In this document: piece by piece, positions 33,598-42,993 of the stretch
Layout: each line of letters opens with the position of its first letter
How positions within the stretch are numbered: position 1 is the stretch's first letter
Source of the DNA: Chitinophaga pinensis
GTDB lineage: Bacteria > Bacteroidota > Bacteroidia > Chitinophagales > Chitinophagaceae
Assembly: GCF_007896845.1 (NCBI RefSeq)
Contig: NZ_VOHS01000008.1
Location: 186,001-250,000 of the forward strand
DNA length: 64,000 nt
Reading direction: 5' to 3'
Notes under the pieces: generated by a model
Database searches by the model: none
Seen by the model: only the letters and a program-made list of their open reading frames with translations
Told to the model about the DNA's origin: nothing
Made by a program: the position numbers and the translations under genes

Positions 33598-33989
33598 GAC
33601 TGCTGTTTCCTTGTTTCCTACACAAGATAGGACTGTTTGCCTTAAAGTTTTGCTAAAATGCAGGGGCGTATCCCCGTATCAGACGAGTGTACACAGAGCT
33701 ATTGCAGCTGATGAACACCATTTACTATATAATTGATTAAGTCAATATTTTATTACATTGATTATTAATTACTTTAAGTAACAACAAGTAACTCCCCGCC
33801 TTCAATAGTTGACGCGATCAACATATATAACCGGGTCCGGACTACCCCCTGAAAGGGTATCTGATCATCATTTTTTAACAATGAACAGCAAACTATTTAC
33901 TGTAATAGCATGTTAATCATAGTACTCTGCTATTTACATTTGCTACGTAGAGAAAAGCGCAGTACACTTACTTTAACAAACAGACCCAC
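33598..33989. other. 392-bp AT-rich intergenic region
   Basis: No supported gene. It is rich in TTAAT/ATTACTTT words, and it holds the likely yqhD promoter at its right end. Confidence 0.5.
33935..33942 (+). promoter_or_regulatory. -7 element of the yqhD-like gene
   Basis: TACATTTG fits TAnnTTTG; a weak TGTT at 33911-33914 lies 20 nt upstream. The start site would be about 40 nt before the ATG at 33990. Confidence 0.45.
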
Positions 33990-35150
33990 ATGCTAAATTT
34001 TGAATTCAGGAACCCGACAAAGATCTTGTTTGGCAAAGGACAGATTGCCAATCTTGCAAAAGAAATTCCTGCCGGAGCAAAGTTATTGATGCTCTATGGC
34101 GGTGGCAGTATTAAACAGAATGGTATTTATGATCAGGTAAAATCGGCTTTACAGGGGTTCAATGTCCTGGAATTCGGTGGTATTCCCGCTAATCCGGAAT
34201 ATGAAGTATTGTTGAAAGCACTGAAAGTCATCAAAGACGAAAAGATCGATTTCATGCTGGCTGTAGGCGGAGGCTCCGTTATTGACGGTGTAAAATTCCT
34301 CTCTTCAGCCGCATTATATGAAGGTGATAATCCATGGGATATCCTTTCTCAACGGATTGTTACGAAGAGAGGCCTGCCTTTCGGCACCGTACTGACATTA
34401 CCGGCTACTGCATCTGAGATGAATTCAGGCGCCGTGATCAGTCGCCATGAGACACAGGAGAAATTCTCTATGGGTGGACCGGGATTATTCCCGCAATTCT
34501 CTGTACTTGATCCACAGGTTGTCGCATCCGTACCTAAGCGCCAGATCGCCAATGGAATCACAGATGCTTTCACGCATGTAATGGAGCAATATATGACCTA
34601 TCCTATCGGGGCATTATTGCAGGACAGAATTGCAGAAAGCATCATGCAAACCCTCGTAGAGGTAGCGCCAAGGGTTATCAAAGATCCGTCAGACTATGAA
34701 GCCGCAGCCAACTTCATGTGGAGCTGTACCATGGCCCTGAACGGACTGATTCAGAAAGGTGTTCCTACAGATTGGGCTGTACATGCTATGGGGCACGAAC
34801 TGACAGCACTCTTTGGCATCGACCACGCAAGGACACTGGCTATTATCGCCCCGTCCCATTACCGCTATAATTTCAACGGTAAAAAGGAAAAGCTGGCCCA
34901 ATATGCAGCACGCGTATGGAATATCACTACCGGCTCTACAGATGAAAAAGCGGAAGCCGGCATCAAAGCAACAGAAGATTTTTTCCACTCTCTGGAAATC
35001 AACACCAGACTATCTGAATACACAGGTGATTTCAAAGGTACTGCACAGACAATTTCTCAGAAATTCATAGAGAGAGGCTGGAATGGTATCGGAGAAAGAA
35101 AGGACCTCACTCCTGCAGATGTGGAGAAGATTGTAGAAATGAGCTATTAG
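33990..35150 (+). CDS. yqhD: YqhD-type NADPH-dependent alcohol dehydrogenase (iron-containing ADH)
   Basis: A 386-aa metal-dependent group III alcohol dehydrogenase. It aligns closely by eye with E. coli YqhD, which reduces short-chain aldehydes and protects against them. NADPH-binding glycines are in YGGGS (36-40) and AVGGGSVIDG (91-100). Metal ligands by position are Asp192, His196, His265 and His279, with the same spacing as in YqhD. The protein is cytoplasmic and probably dimeric. It is a single gene with its own promoter and terminator. Confidence 0.92.
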   Translation: MLNFEFRNPTKILFGKGQIANLAKEIPAGAKLLMLYGGGSIKQNGIYDQVKSALQGFNVLEFGGIPANPEYEVLLKALKVIKDEKIDFMLAVGGGSVIDGVKFLSSAALYEGDNPWDILSQRIVTKRGLPFGTVLTLPATASEMNSGAVISRHETQEKFSMGGPGLFPQFSVLDPQVVASVPKRQIANGITDAFTHVMEQYMTYPIGALLQDRIAESIMQTLVEVAPRVIKDPSDYEAAANFMWSCTMALNGLIQKGVPTDWAVHAMGHELTALFGIDHARTLAIIAPSHYRYNFNGKKEKLAQYAARVWNITTGSTDEKAEAGIKATEDFFHSLEINTRLSEYTGDFKGTAQTISQKFIERGWNGIGERKDLTPADVEKIVEMSY

Positions 35151-35169
35151 TCAGCCCACACATACTAAT

Positions 35170-35213
35170 AAAAAGAAAACGCTTCAACCATTCGGCTGAA
35201 GCGTTTTCTTTTT
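35170..35213. terminator. Bidirectional terminator between yqhD and jetC
   Basis: Perfect 17-bp stem: AAAAAGAAAACGCTTCA at 35170-35186 and its reverse complement at 35197-35213, loop of 10 nt. It ends both the yqhD gene and the jet operon, so nothing further downstream belongs to the jet transcript. Confidence 0.92.
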
Positions 35214-35231
35214 CACAATATTATTGACAGA

Positions 35232-38200
35232 TTATACAGGGACTTCCGAGTCCGCCATCTTGTTCTGCAATTCTTTTACCGTCATATTATACAGGATACT
35301 CTGACGTCCATTCACACGTTGTACAAGGTGTACGTGTGCAATGAAGTTCTGTACGATCTGAATCTTATCGCTTGGTGTTACCACCAGCAATTGCAGATGC
35401 AGCTGTTTACAGAGCTCCATCAGATAGGTTGCTTTTTCTTCATCCTGATTACTGAAGCTTTCATCCACCGCAATGAACCGGAGGCTTCTTGCATTCTTAC
35501 CTTCTCTCGTAATACCAAACTGGTAAGCGATCGCACTACACAGGATGGTATAGGTCAGCTGAGCTTTTTCACCACCAGATAATTGTCCCATCTGACGGTA
35601 AATCTTTTTGGATTCATTCGTCTCACGGAAACGTTCGTCTGCCCAGAATTCAAACCAGTTACGGGCATCCAGTACGCGTGCGCGATATGCTTCGCTTTCA
35701 TCCAGTGCGGCGATCAATGGTTGTACTCTCTCCCGGAAGTGCTGTGCCTTTTCTTCAAAAGTACTTTGTTGCCAGTTGGCTGCCTGTGGTAACGCATCCA
35801 GCAAACGGCTCTTGAATTCACGCGCTTCACTACCGGAAGCTACCGGTCGTTTTACCAGCTGTATATAAGTATCCGGCAATCTGTTGAAGTTAATACCTGC
35901 CAGAGAATCATTCAGTTTCTGGATAGTATTGCTGATATCACGCTCCCATTTCTCCATCTCTTCATTCAATCCACCGATCTTATAAGTAATGGTGACGTTG
36001 ATATAGCTTTCGAAATCTTTCTTGTATCCCGGCAGATTATCATTCGTCAGTTTATCCAGCCATTCGATATACTCGGTCGCATGTACTGCATCATCAGATA
36101 ATGCATGTACATCAGAGATCCAGTCAGGGAATCGTTGTAATATTTCAGCCTGCGGATTCTTCAGACGGTTGATGCTTCTGTTCAGCATGACCTCTTCCTT
36201 ATGACGGGCATCTTCTGCCAGTCGCAGGTCTTGTTCTTTATTCTCACGCAGTGATTTATAGATCGCCGCTACATTCTCCAAAGTGACGTTACCCAGCAGA
36301 TGACCATTTTGTTGCTGGAAGTTCAGCAGTTCATCTTTATCGCCTTCTGTAACGTGCTGCAACAGGTGTTGCATGGCCTGCTGTTCTTCTTCCATTTCTT
36401 CAATGTTACGCTGTTCCAGCGCTTCATTTCTGATCAGCATTGCCTGCAGTTCCTGATTATCTTCTTTCTGGCGTTCTATATCCAGCAGTTGTTGTTTCAG
36501 TGCGTCCAGTTCCTGATTTTCGTCTGTCAGCGATCCTATCTGATCCTGTGCCTTACGGATACCTTTCTGGATCTTACCGATATTGATTTCATCAAATCCT
36601 TTGTGCTCTTTCAGGCGTCCGGCTGCATAGAACTGTTTTTGCAAACGTGCGGATCTTGACTTGCAGGTCTGCAGTATTTCATTGGAAGAAATAATGGCTT
36701 CATTGAGCTTACTTCTTTTAGAAATGAGTGCATCTTTTTTACGCTCATTATTCCAACCCATCACATAACGGGAAGCATCGTTACTATGTGCACGGTCATC
36801 TTTTTCATGCCTGTCACGGTTCTTGATCAGACCTTCTACAGTGATGGCCATATCATTTCTTTGCAATTCCCGTTCGTTGTTCACACATACGTAACTGAAA
36901 TTCTGAATGATCTGCTGCTGTACCCAGGGACTCAGTTTATGATCAGGATGGAAGTCCAGTTTGTGATATACGGTATCGTCTTCCGGATATAGTGTTAACG
37001 CTGACTCCTTGATCTGATAATAAATCAGGCGGGTGCGCAGGTTATTGTTGTTTACAAAGGAAGTTACCTTTTTGTAGTGCTTCTCCGGCACCAGCAAACG
37101 CAAAGAGAAAGAGTGCAACAATTTCTCCAGTGCAGGTTGCCATTCAATCTCTTCAGATTTCACCTGTATCAGCTCACCTGCGAAAAGGATCTCGCTTACA
37201 TCTATTCTCAGACTGCTACAGATCTCTTTACGCAGATCCACGAGGTGAGACGGGATGTTATTTCTGGACTGATGCAGTAATTCTATTTCTTTTTCCAGTG
37301 TTTCTTTCTCACTTTCTGCACGTTCTTTTACACGTTTTGCACTGTACTCATCTTCTTCATTCAGACGCTGTTCTGTTTCCAGTTTCAGAGCTGCACGATT
37401 GGCTTCTTTCAGTATACGCTGATAAGTTGCATCATCGTTTACTTCCTCTTCTTTCACATGCAGTGTCTCACACCATGCAGCAAATTCTTTCAGGCTTTCT
37501 TCTGCTTCTGTTTTCCTTTTTTCGAGGTCCTGAATATCCTTTTCCAGCTGTTGTAAGCGTTGACCGGCTTTATTCTGCTCCATCAGGTTTTTGGTCACAC
37601 GCTCCTGTTCCAGCAGATCAGCCATATTGACTTTTGTCTCTTCGATCTTCTTCTGCAATGACGCTACTTCGTGACGACGATCGATGAGTGCCTGTGTCAA
37701 CAGCTGATTACGTGTGAAGCTATTCCAGATGGTAGCTGTGTTGAGCTCCTGCTTCAGCTGCATGATGGAGGTCAGATAAGAAGAGAAGTTTTCGTGGTGC
37801 TCTTTGATAGGGCCCAGCAAACGGATCTGCTCTTCTGCTTTCTCAATGTTACGCTGTGCATCTAACAGGGTAGTCAGGTGTTTCTTCAGTTCCTGAAACT
37901 GTTCTTCCATGTTACGAGGTTCCAGCATGTTGGTACGGATGAAATCATCCAGATTACCCAACACTTTGATACCAACGGTCTGGTTGAACAGCTGTACGGC
38001 CTGTATGCTCTGCATACCGAGCGCTTCCACCATACGCTGTGCGTATTTGCTGGCAGCATCAAACCATTCTACCTGTCTGCGACCACCTTTGTTATACAGC
38101 TGATCGATACGACGTTTCCAGGTACCACCCATATCAAACGGACTAAAATCGTCGGCTATATGCATCGCACGGTGGGCCACACCGAAGATCTTACGCATAT

Positions 38201-38633
38201 CTCCATTGACGAAATACCTTACCTGAAACAGGGTTACGTATTGGTCAGCTTCATTCGCAAAGTTGGCCAGCAGGATACTATAAGCATCTTCTTTATTCTC
38301 TCTTAAATAAAGGGTTTTGGCTACGCCGGTGGCCTCATTGTTGACCATTCCGTATCCACCCATTACATAAGAATCTTCCGTTCTGTCTCCCTTCTTCTCA
38401 CTACCACTACTCTGGTTATAGAAACGGTATCTTTTTTCGGGTACCATCAGAGTCAGCAGAGCATCGATGAAAGTGGTTTTACCACTACCATTGGCGCCTG
38501 TCAGCAGACTGGTTTCCCCGTTAGGTTTAATACTATGAATATGTTCATCAAATGTACCCCAGTTCAATACCTCGAGGTATTGTAAGCGGAATCCACTTTT
38601 ATGATTATCAGTACTGAAAACGTTTAACTGCAT
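35232..38633 (-). CDS. jetC: JetC/MksB-type SMC-like ATPase
   Basis: An 1133-aa SMC-like motor protein. The Walker A GANGSGKT lies at 46-53 and is followed by long coiled coils. The C-terminal ABC signature QLSGGEKAQLTYTILCSA and Walker B LRFIAVDESFSNQDEE complete the ATPase head. The size, the short hinge-region spacing and the neighbours identify it as JetC of Wadjet type I or MksB of the MksFEB condensin-like complex. Wadjet complexes extrude DNA loops and cut small circular DNA through JetD; MksFEB acts in chromosome organisation. JetD is not present here, so only loop extrusion can be expected from this operon. Confidence 0.92.
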   Translation of the reverse strand: MQLNVFSTDNHKSGFRLQYLEVLNWGTFDEHIHSIKPNGETSLLTGANGSGKTTFIDALLTLMVPEKRYRFYNQSSGSEKKGDRTEDSYVMGGYGMVNNEATGVAKTLYLRENKEDAYSILLANFANEADQYVTLFQVRYFVNGDMRKIFGVAHRAMHIADDFSPFDMGGTWKRRIDQLYNKGGRRQVEWFDAASKYAQRMVEALGMQSIQAVQLFNQTVGIKVLGNLDDFIRTNMLEPRNMEEQFQELKKHLTTLLDAQRNIEKAEEQIRLLGPIKEHHENFSSYLTSIMQLKQELNTATIWNSFTRNQLLTQALIDRRHEVASLQKKIEETKVNMADLLEQERVTKNLMEQNKAGQRLQQLEKDIQDLEKRKTEAEESLKEFAAWCETLHVKEEEVNDDATYQRILKEANRAALKLETEQRLNEEDEYSAKRVKERAESEKETLEKEIELLHQSRNNIPSHLVDLRKEICSSLRIDVSEILFAGELIQVKSEEIEWQPALEKLLHSFSLRLLVPEKHYKKVTSFVNNNNLRTRLIYYQIKESALTLYPEDDTVYHKLDFHPDHKLSPWVQQQIIQNFSYVCVNNERELQRNDMAITVEGLIKNRDRHEKDDRAHSNDASRYVMGWNNERKKDALISKRSKLNEAIISSNEILQTCKSRSARLQKQFYAAGRLKEHKGFDEINIGKIQKGIRKAQDQIGSLTDENQELDALKQQLLDIERQKEDNQELQAMLIRNEALEQRNIEEMEEEQQAMQHLLQHVTEGDKDELLNFQQQNGHLLGNVTLENVAAIYKSLRENKEQDLRLAEDARHKEEVMLNRSINRLKNPQAEILQRFPDWISDVHALSDDAVHATEYIEWLDKLTNDNLPGYKKDFESYINVTITYKIGGLNEEMEKWERDISNTIQKLNDSLAGINFNRLPDTYIQLVKRPVASGSEAREFKSRLLDALPQAANWQQSTFEEKAQHFRERVQPLIAALDESEAYRARVLDARNWFEFWADERFRETNESKKIYRQMGQLSGGEKAQLTYTILCSAIAYQFGITREGKNARSLRFIAVDESFSNQDEEKATYLMELCKQLHLQLLVVTPSDKIQIVQNFIAHVHLVQRVNGRQSILYNMTVKELQNKMADSEVPV

Positions 38634-38662
38634 TGTTCTTTACAAAAAGTTTTTATGGTATG

Positions 38663-39259
38663 TTATTCAGCTTCCACACTACTGCCGATTGCCAGTTCGC
38701 TCAGCTGCTGCTGAAAAGTTTCCAGTGCTTCACTGTCTACTTTTGCTTTGATAATTTTCCTGATCCTGAACTTCTGTTCATCAGGTACTTCATGATTTTC
38801 TATACGATGCAGGAATCCGCTTTCTTCCACTTTATCAATCAGTCTGTCTATTTCTTTGAGGAATTTGATACGGCTTGCGCCTTCCTTGAAAAACAGCTCT
38901 GCGTATTCTTTGATCTCCCGGCGTTTTTTAATCAGTTCACGGGAACCGGATTCACTGATTTCAAATTCAGCCATCATCTCACGCAGCAGCACCAGCATGA
39001 TGCTTTCTTCGTAACTGAAGGAACGGCGATGTACCCAGCTTACATAAGCTTCATCATCTTCAGACAATGCATGTTTTACAAAAGCAAATCCATCCTGTTC
39101 ATCAAGTACGAGGTAAAGACCCAGTTGCTGCAGAAAACCGGTGAGTTCAACTTTATATTGCAGCAGTTTTTCCCAGGCGCCTTTCTCCACATATTCTACG
39201 GGGCCTTTCAACAGTTTTACCACTACTGGTGCATAAGGTAGTATTTTCGCTGTGCTCAT
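38663..39259 (-). CDS. jetB: JetB/MksE-type protein (DUF4194)
   Basis: A 198-aa winged-helix subunit (kite type) of family DUF4194. YVEKGAWEKLLQYKVELTGF, LVLDEQDGFAFVKH, then RRSFSYEESIMLVLLREMMA and LKEIDRLIDKVEESGFLHRI are characteristic. In Wadjet/MksFEB complexes it binds the kleisin JetA and touches DNA. It starts 14 nt after jetA ends and is followed by jetC after 29 nt, so the three form one operon. Confidence 0.9.
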   Translation of the reverse strand: MSTAKILPYAPVVVKLLKGPVEYVEKGAWEKLLQYKVELTGFLQQLGLYLVLDEQDGFAFVKHALSEDDEAYVSWVHRRSFSYEESIMLVLLREMMAEFEISESGSRELIKKRREIKEYAELFFKEGASRIKFLKEIDRLIDKVEESGFLHRIENHEVPDEQKFRIRKIIKAKVDSEALETFQQQLSELAIGSSVEAE

Positions 39260-39273
39260 AATAGTGTATGCTG

Positions 39274-40740
39274 TTATTTACCAAATAATAGATATGGAAC
39301 TTCTACAAATCTTGTCTGTTCCGGATTTAACGGAATCAGTTCTGTAGTGTTTTTTACAATGTATGCGCGGCTGGATTTTTCACGCAGGAAATCATAGTAA
39401 CTGATAACTTCTGCAAGACCGTATTCCAACGGAGATTCCTCCAGCACTTCTTTCAATGTAGCTGTCTGTTTATTCTTCAGTACCGTTTCGACTTTTTCCC
39501 ACAGCTGTTTTCTATTGATAAAGGAAGTGTTCAGCATACGGCTGAAGCGTTCTACGTCTGCAATCTGTTCAGTTGCATTAGCAGGTTGTTTCACTTCTAC
39601 TGCTGATTTTTTCTGTTCCAGCGACAGTTTCTTTTCCATCACCATTCTGATCTGCGCGCTGTCGTCTATGTTAATACCACATTCAATATTCTGGTCTTCA
39701 ATCAGATCGAATACGAATTCTTTAATGTTATTGATCTGCTTCCGTAAACGTCTGTGGCGTGCTATTTCTTTTTCGGAGATAATACGGCTGAGCTTTTCTG
39801 CCATCTTATCATTGGCGTCATATACAGTTTTGCCCTGTTGTAACAACATGGATTTGATGTTCAACAGGAACTGGTCATCCGCTTTGATACTTCGCTCTTC
39901 AACGGTATGCACGAGCTGTTCAGTCAACGCTCTCCATTCTTCCTGTCCTGCGCGGGAAATCAGAAAGTCCCAGAACGCATAGAAGCTCTTACCCTGATTA
40001 CTGTTGCGCAGGGAATCATATGCTTCAAATGCGAAGCCGATGATAGCGCCTTTGCTTTGTTCAGCTTTGGTATGTTGCTCTACAATAGTACGGTGAATGG
40101 CTTTGAAGTTATCTTCCACTTCACGGAAGTCGCTGATCAGTTCATAACACAGTCGGGTGAACAGTTCCAGACGTTCTTCCACCTGCGCATTGTTGTACCT
40201 GTCGGGTACGATACCCAGTTCCAGTGCTTTGATTTCTTTGTCGAGTTCCGATCTTTTATTCTTTAATATTTCCAGTTTCTTAGCTCTGTCATCTTCTGTA
40301 TTCTCCACAATGTCCCGCAGGGAATTGAAAAGCAGCTTAAAGCGGCTTTCTGTACCTACGTGCTGACGCAGTTGTAAGGTCTGCATCCACTGGAACACCT
40401 TTTCTGTATAAGCACTGAGCTGATACTGGGTATTCCCTTCGGCATCCGGCAGATCCTGCAGGAGTCTTTTCTGGACCCAGCTCAGGATATACTTTCTGGC
40501 GCGGGTTTCTTCATCCTCACCAAAGTTGATCTTTGCTTCTTCCAGATCTTCTGTGCCATCGTCCTGCTGGCCGAGCGTTTCGGCAAGCAGACGGGTGAGC
40601 TGGCCTTCTGATATAGAAAACCGGTTCTCCTCCTTAAAAACACCATATAGGAAGGGTAAAATCCATTGCATATTGCGCAAGCGAAGCATTTGGATGGCTG
40701 GCGAGGTGGATATTAACCAATATAGATCGTCTTTATTCAT
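39274..40740 (-). CDS. jetA: JetA/MksF-type kleisin (DUF3375)
   Basis: A 488-aa kleisin subunit of family DUF3375. I start at ATG 40740 (MNKDDLYWLISTSPAIQMLR), not at the earlier frame start 40827. FRLLFNSLRDIV-type text is seen (SRFKLLFNSLRDIVENTEDD), followed by RSELDKEIKALELG, a winged-helix N-terminus, and a helical middle; the C-terminal part (YYDFLREKSSRAYIVKNTTE) ends with a strand-rich tail. It should bridge the two JetC heads and recruit JetB. It is first in the operon, divergent from a small exported protein gene. Confidence 0.9.
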   Translation of the reverse strand: MNKDDLYWLISTSPAIQMLRLRNMQWILPFLYGVFKEENRFSISEGQLTRLLAETLGQQDDGTEDLEEAKINFGEDEETRARKYILSWVQKRLLQDLPDAEGNTQYQLSAYTEKVFQWMQTLQLRQHVGTESRFKLLFNSLRDIVENTEDDRAKKLEILKNKRSELDKEIKALELGIVPDRYNNAQVEERLELFTRLCYELISDFREVEDNFKAIHRTIVEQHTKAEQSKGAIIGFAFEAYDSLRNSNQGKSFYAFWDFLISRAGQEEWRALTEQLVHTVEERSIKADDQFLLNIKSMLLQQGKTVYDANDKMAEKLSRIISEKEIARHRRLRKQINNIKEFVFDLIEDQNIECGINIDDSAQIRMVMEKKLSLEQKKSAVEVKQPANATEQIADVERFSRMLNTSFINRKQLWEKVETVLKNKQTATLKEVLEESPLEYGLAEVISYYDFLREKSSRAYIVKNTTELIPLNPEQTRFVEVPYLLFGK

Positions 40741-40836
40741 ATTAAATCCCCAAAGGGCTGTAATTTGGAGAAAAAAAATGGATTTGTGAACGGTTGTGGA
40801 TAATGGGAAAGTCGTATTTTGGTTCATATCCTGACT

Positions 40837-41244
40837 ATGAAAGTGTTATTAATCATGTGTTTAGTACTCCTGGGAGTGCAAAAAACCGCATTTTGTCAGT
40901 CTAAATGTGCGGTTGTATACGACCAATTTGACATTATGCCAGTCCTTCCCGACTTTCAGGAGACGATGTACCGGCATGCCAGTACTAAAATTTCCCCCAT
41001 TATCGGATCGATGGCAGCAAAGGATCCGGAGTGCATGTTGTCCGGTTTATACGCCAAACTGCTGGTGAACAGTCAGGGCAAGGTCATAGACGTCTTTTTC
41101 CTGACATACATGCCATTCGTATTGCAGGAGCGTCTTTGCGAAGAGTTTCTTAAGATGGAGCAATTTCAACCAGCGACGTATAACGGACGGGCAGTATGCG
41201 CCATGTTTCCCTATGTGATCAGGTGTATGAGCTGGCAGGAGTAA
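40837..41244 (+). CDS. Small exported TonB-C-like protein
   Basis: A 135-aa protein beginning at ATG 40837 with signal peptide MKVLLIMCLVLLGVQKTAFC. The mature part resembles the TonB C-terminal domain in outline: KLLVNSQGKVIDVFFLTYMP, then FQPATYNGRAVCAMFPYVIR. It has no membrane anchor of its own or Pro-rich linker, so it is not a full TonB. Several cysteines suggest disulfides in the periplasm. It is divergent from jetA, with 96 bp between the starts. No link to Jet is implied by the family. Confidence 0.6.
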   Translation: MKVLLIMCLVLLGVQKTAFCQSKCAVVYDQFDIMPVLPDFQETMYRHASTKISPIIGSMAAKDPECMLSGLYAKLLVNSQGKVIDVFFLTYMPFVLQERLCEEFLKMEQFQPATYNGRAVCAMFPYVIRCMSWQE

Positions 41245-41334
41245 TCACAGAGAACAATTCCACTATTGCATTGTTTCTTACAAATCGGGTAGCTATATAC
41301 CATCCACGTAAACATATACTTAAACCTACACTAC

Positions 41335-41874
41335 ATGAAAGTATTAAAGAGGATCCTCCTGTTAATTGTAGCCGTTATTGCCATTTTGCTGCTGATAGCA
41401 GTATTCACAAAGAAGAACTACGATGTTGAGCGGGAGATTGTGATCAACCAGCCCAAACAGATGGTTTTTGATTACATCAAGCTGCTGAAAAACCAGAATA
41501 ACTACAGTAAATGGGCTATGATGGACCCGGATATGAAAAAGACTTATACCGGTACTGATGGTACTGTGGGCTTTATTTCTGCCTGGGACAGCGATAAAAA
41601 AGATGTTGGTAAAGGCGAACAGGAGATCAAAAAGATCACGGAAGGAGAACGCCTTGATTTCGAGCTGCGTTTCTATAAGCCCTTCGAATCTACCGAACAG
41701 GCTTATATGACAACCGAAGAAGTTTCCCCGACCCAAACGAAGGTAAAATGGGGTTTTAATGGCCATATGGGCTATCCTTCTAACCTGATGCTGCTGTTCA
41801 TGGACTTTGAGAAGATGATCGGTGATGACCTGCAGACAGGTCTGACAAGACTGAAGGGCGTACTGGAAAAATAA
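41335..41874 (+). CDS. SRPBCC family protein with N-terminal membrane anchor
   Basis: A 179-aa protein with a hydrophobic N-terminus (LKRILLLIVAVIAILLLIAV) and a START/polyketide-cyclase-like helix-grip domain: YDVEREIVINQPKQMVFDYI, then YSKWAMMDP and TKVKWGFNGHMGYPSNLMLL. The family binds hydrophobic ligands. The function here is not known. It is a single gene with a terminator behind it. Confidence 0.85.
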   Translation: MKVLKRILLLIVAVIAILLLIAVFTKKNYDVEREIVINQPKQMVFDYIKLLKNQNNYSKWAMMDPDMKKTYTGTDGTVGFISAWDSDKKDVGKGEQEIKKITEGERLDFELRFYKPFESTEQAYMTTEEVSPTQTKVKWGFNGHMGYPSNLMLLFMDFEKMIGDDLQTGLTRLKGVLEK

Positions 41875-41891
41875 TAAAGCCGGATAAGGCG

Positions 41892-41933
41892 ATAAGGTGC
41901 TGGTGACAGAAAGTTACCAGCGCCTTATTTTTT
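41892..41933 (+). terminator. Intrinsic terminator
   Basis: ATAAGGTGCTGGT pairs with ACCAGCGCCTTAT (one T-G pair) and is followed by T6. Confidence 0.88.
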
Positions 41934-42043
41934 AAAGCAGTCCCTGCCGAAGGCCTTGAGCTGATTTTATGTAAATATGAATATTATCAATATTTTTACT
42001 CCCTCATGCCCTACGGGGCTAATTTTTTAATAGCAGATTTTCT

Positions 42044-42955
42044 ATGTCAAGCCAAGCAGCAGCGCAACCGCTGGTATCGATAGTGGTGGCTACCTATAAC
42101 GGAGCAAAGTATATTGAATCACAGATGGATTCGCTGATTGCGCAGACGTATCCCAATACCGAGATCATTGTTGTAGATGACCGCAGCACCGATAATACCT
42201 TAGAAATACTGGAAAGATATGCCCGCCAATACCCTCATGTACACGTATATGAGAATGAGGTTAATCTGGGATATATCAAGAATTTTGAGAAAGGTGTCAC
42301 CTTATCCAAAGGAAGCTATATCTCTTTTTCAGATCAGGATGATGTGTGGTTACCGGAAAAAACAGCTGAACTGATGGCGGCGATAGGTGATCATCCTATG
42401 ATCACTTCTGACTCTGAAATCGTGAATGATCAGCTGGAAAAACGCTGGAATCACTCTGATCTTAAAGTGATACAGGACTTTGACAATCCGCTTGTTTTTG
42501 CTACTGACAACTGTGTGGCCGGTCATGCGCTGATCATAAAAAAAGAGATTGCGGATGCTGCTATCCCCTTCCCGGATATGCCGCATGATCTTTGGCTGGG
42601 ATTCTTTACAACGCTGCATGGGACCATTAAATACCTTGACAAGCCTTTTGTAAAGTGGAGACAGCATGACAGCAATGTTACCAGCAAACATACAGGAACA
42701 AAAAAAAGGGTGGATGCTACTAAATTCAGGTTGCTGACATTCCGCGATTCCTGTCCGCCGGCATTTGCGAAGGAAAAGAAAGTCTTTGCTGAACTACTTG
42801 AAACATACGAAAGCTACTCGCTTATACACAATTTCAATCGTATGCGCCTGTACTTTGGTAATAAGAAATATCTGCTGGCGATGAAAAAGCGGAATCCTTT
42901 CCGGAAATTCCTGTATTGCATCAAGATGTTTTTCCAGATGCGGGAACATCCATAA
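42044..42955 (+). CDS. Family 2 glycosyltransferase
   Basis: A 303-aa GT-A-fold transferase. It has the nucleotide-sugar-binding start PLVSIVVATYNGAKYIESQM, the inner EIIVVDDRSTDNTLEIL, and the metal-binding acidic motif SFSDQDDVWLPEK. QHDSNVTSKH near 210 is typical for the rhamnosyl-type GT2 subgroup seen in O-antigen and capsule synthesis. The gene is not in a polysaccharide cluster. The next gene (beta-helix/LRR) follows after 38 nt and could be cotranscribed. Confidence 0.92.
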   Translation: MSSQAAAQPLVSIVVATYNGAKYIESQMDSLIAQTYPNTEIIVVDDRSTDNTLEILERYARQYPHVHVYENEVNLGYIKNFEKGVTLSKGSYISFSDQDDVWLPEKTAELMAAIGDHPMITSDSEIVNDQLEKRWNHSDLKVIQDFDNPLVFATDNCVAGHALIIKKEIADAAIPFPDMPHDLWLGFFTTLHGTIKYLDKPFVKWRQHDSNVTSKHTGTKKRVDATKFRLLTFRDSCPPAFAKEKKVFAELLETYESYSLIHNFNRMRLYFGNKKYLLAMKKRNPFRKFLYCIKMFFQMREHP

Positions 42956-42993
42956 TCGCCGACATACATCCATTAATAAAAATTACCTATATC

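Noticed and set aside
37130..37630. 166-aa plus-strand frame opposite jetC
   Set aside because: It has no recognisable domain and lies wholly antisense to the coiled-coil coding part of jetC, whose codon pattern leaves the opposite strand open.
40741..40827. Longer N-terminus for jetA
   Set aside because: The extra residues are unlike DUF3375 starts and would run over the regulatory region shared with the divergent gene.
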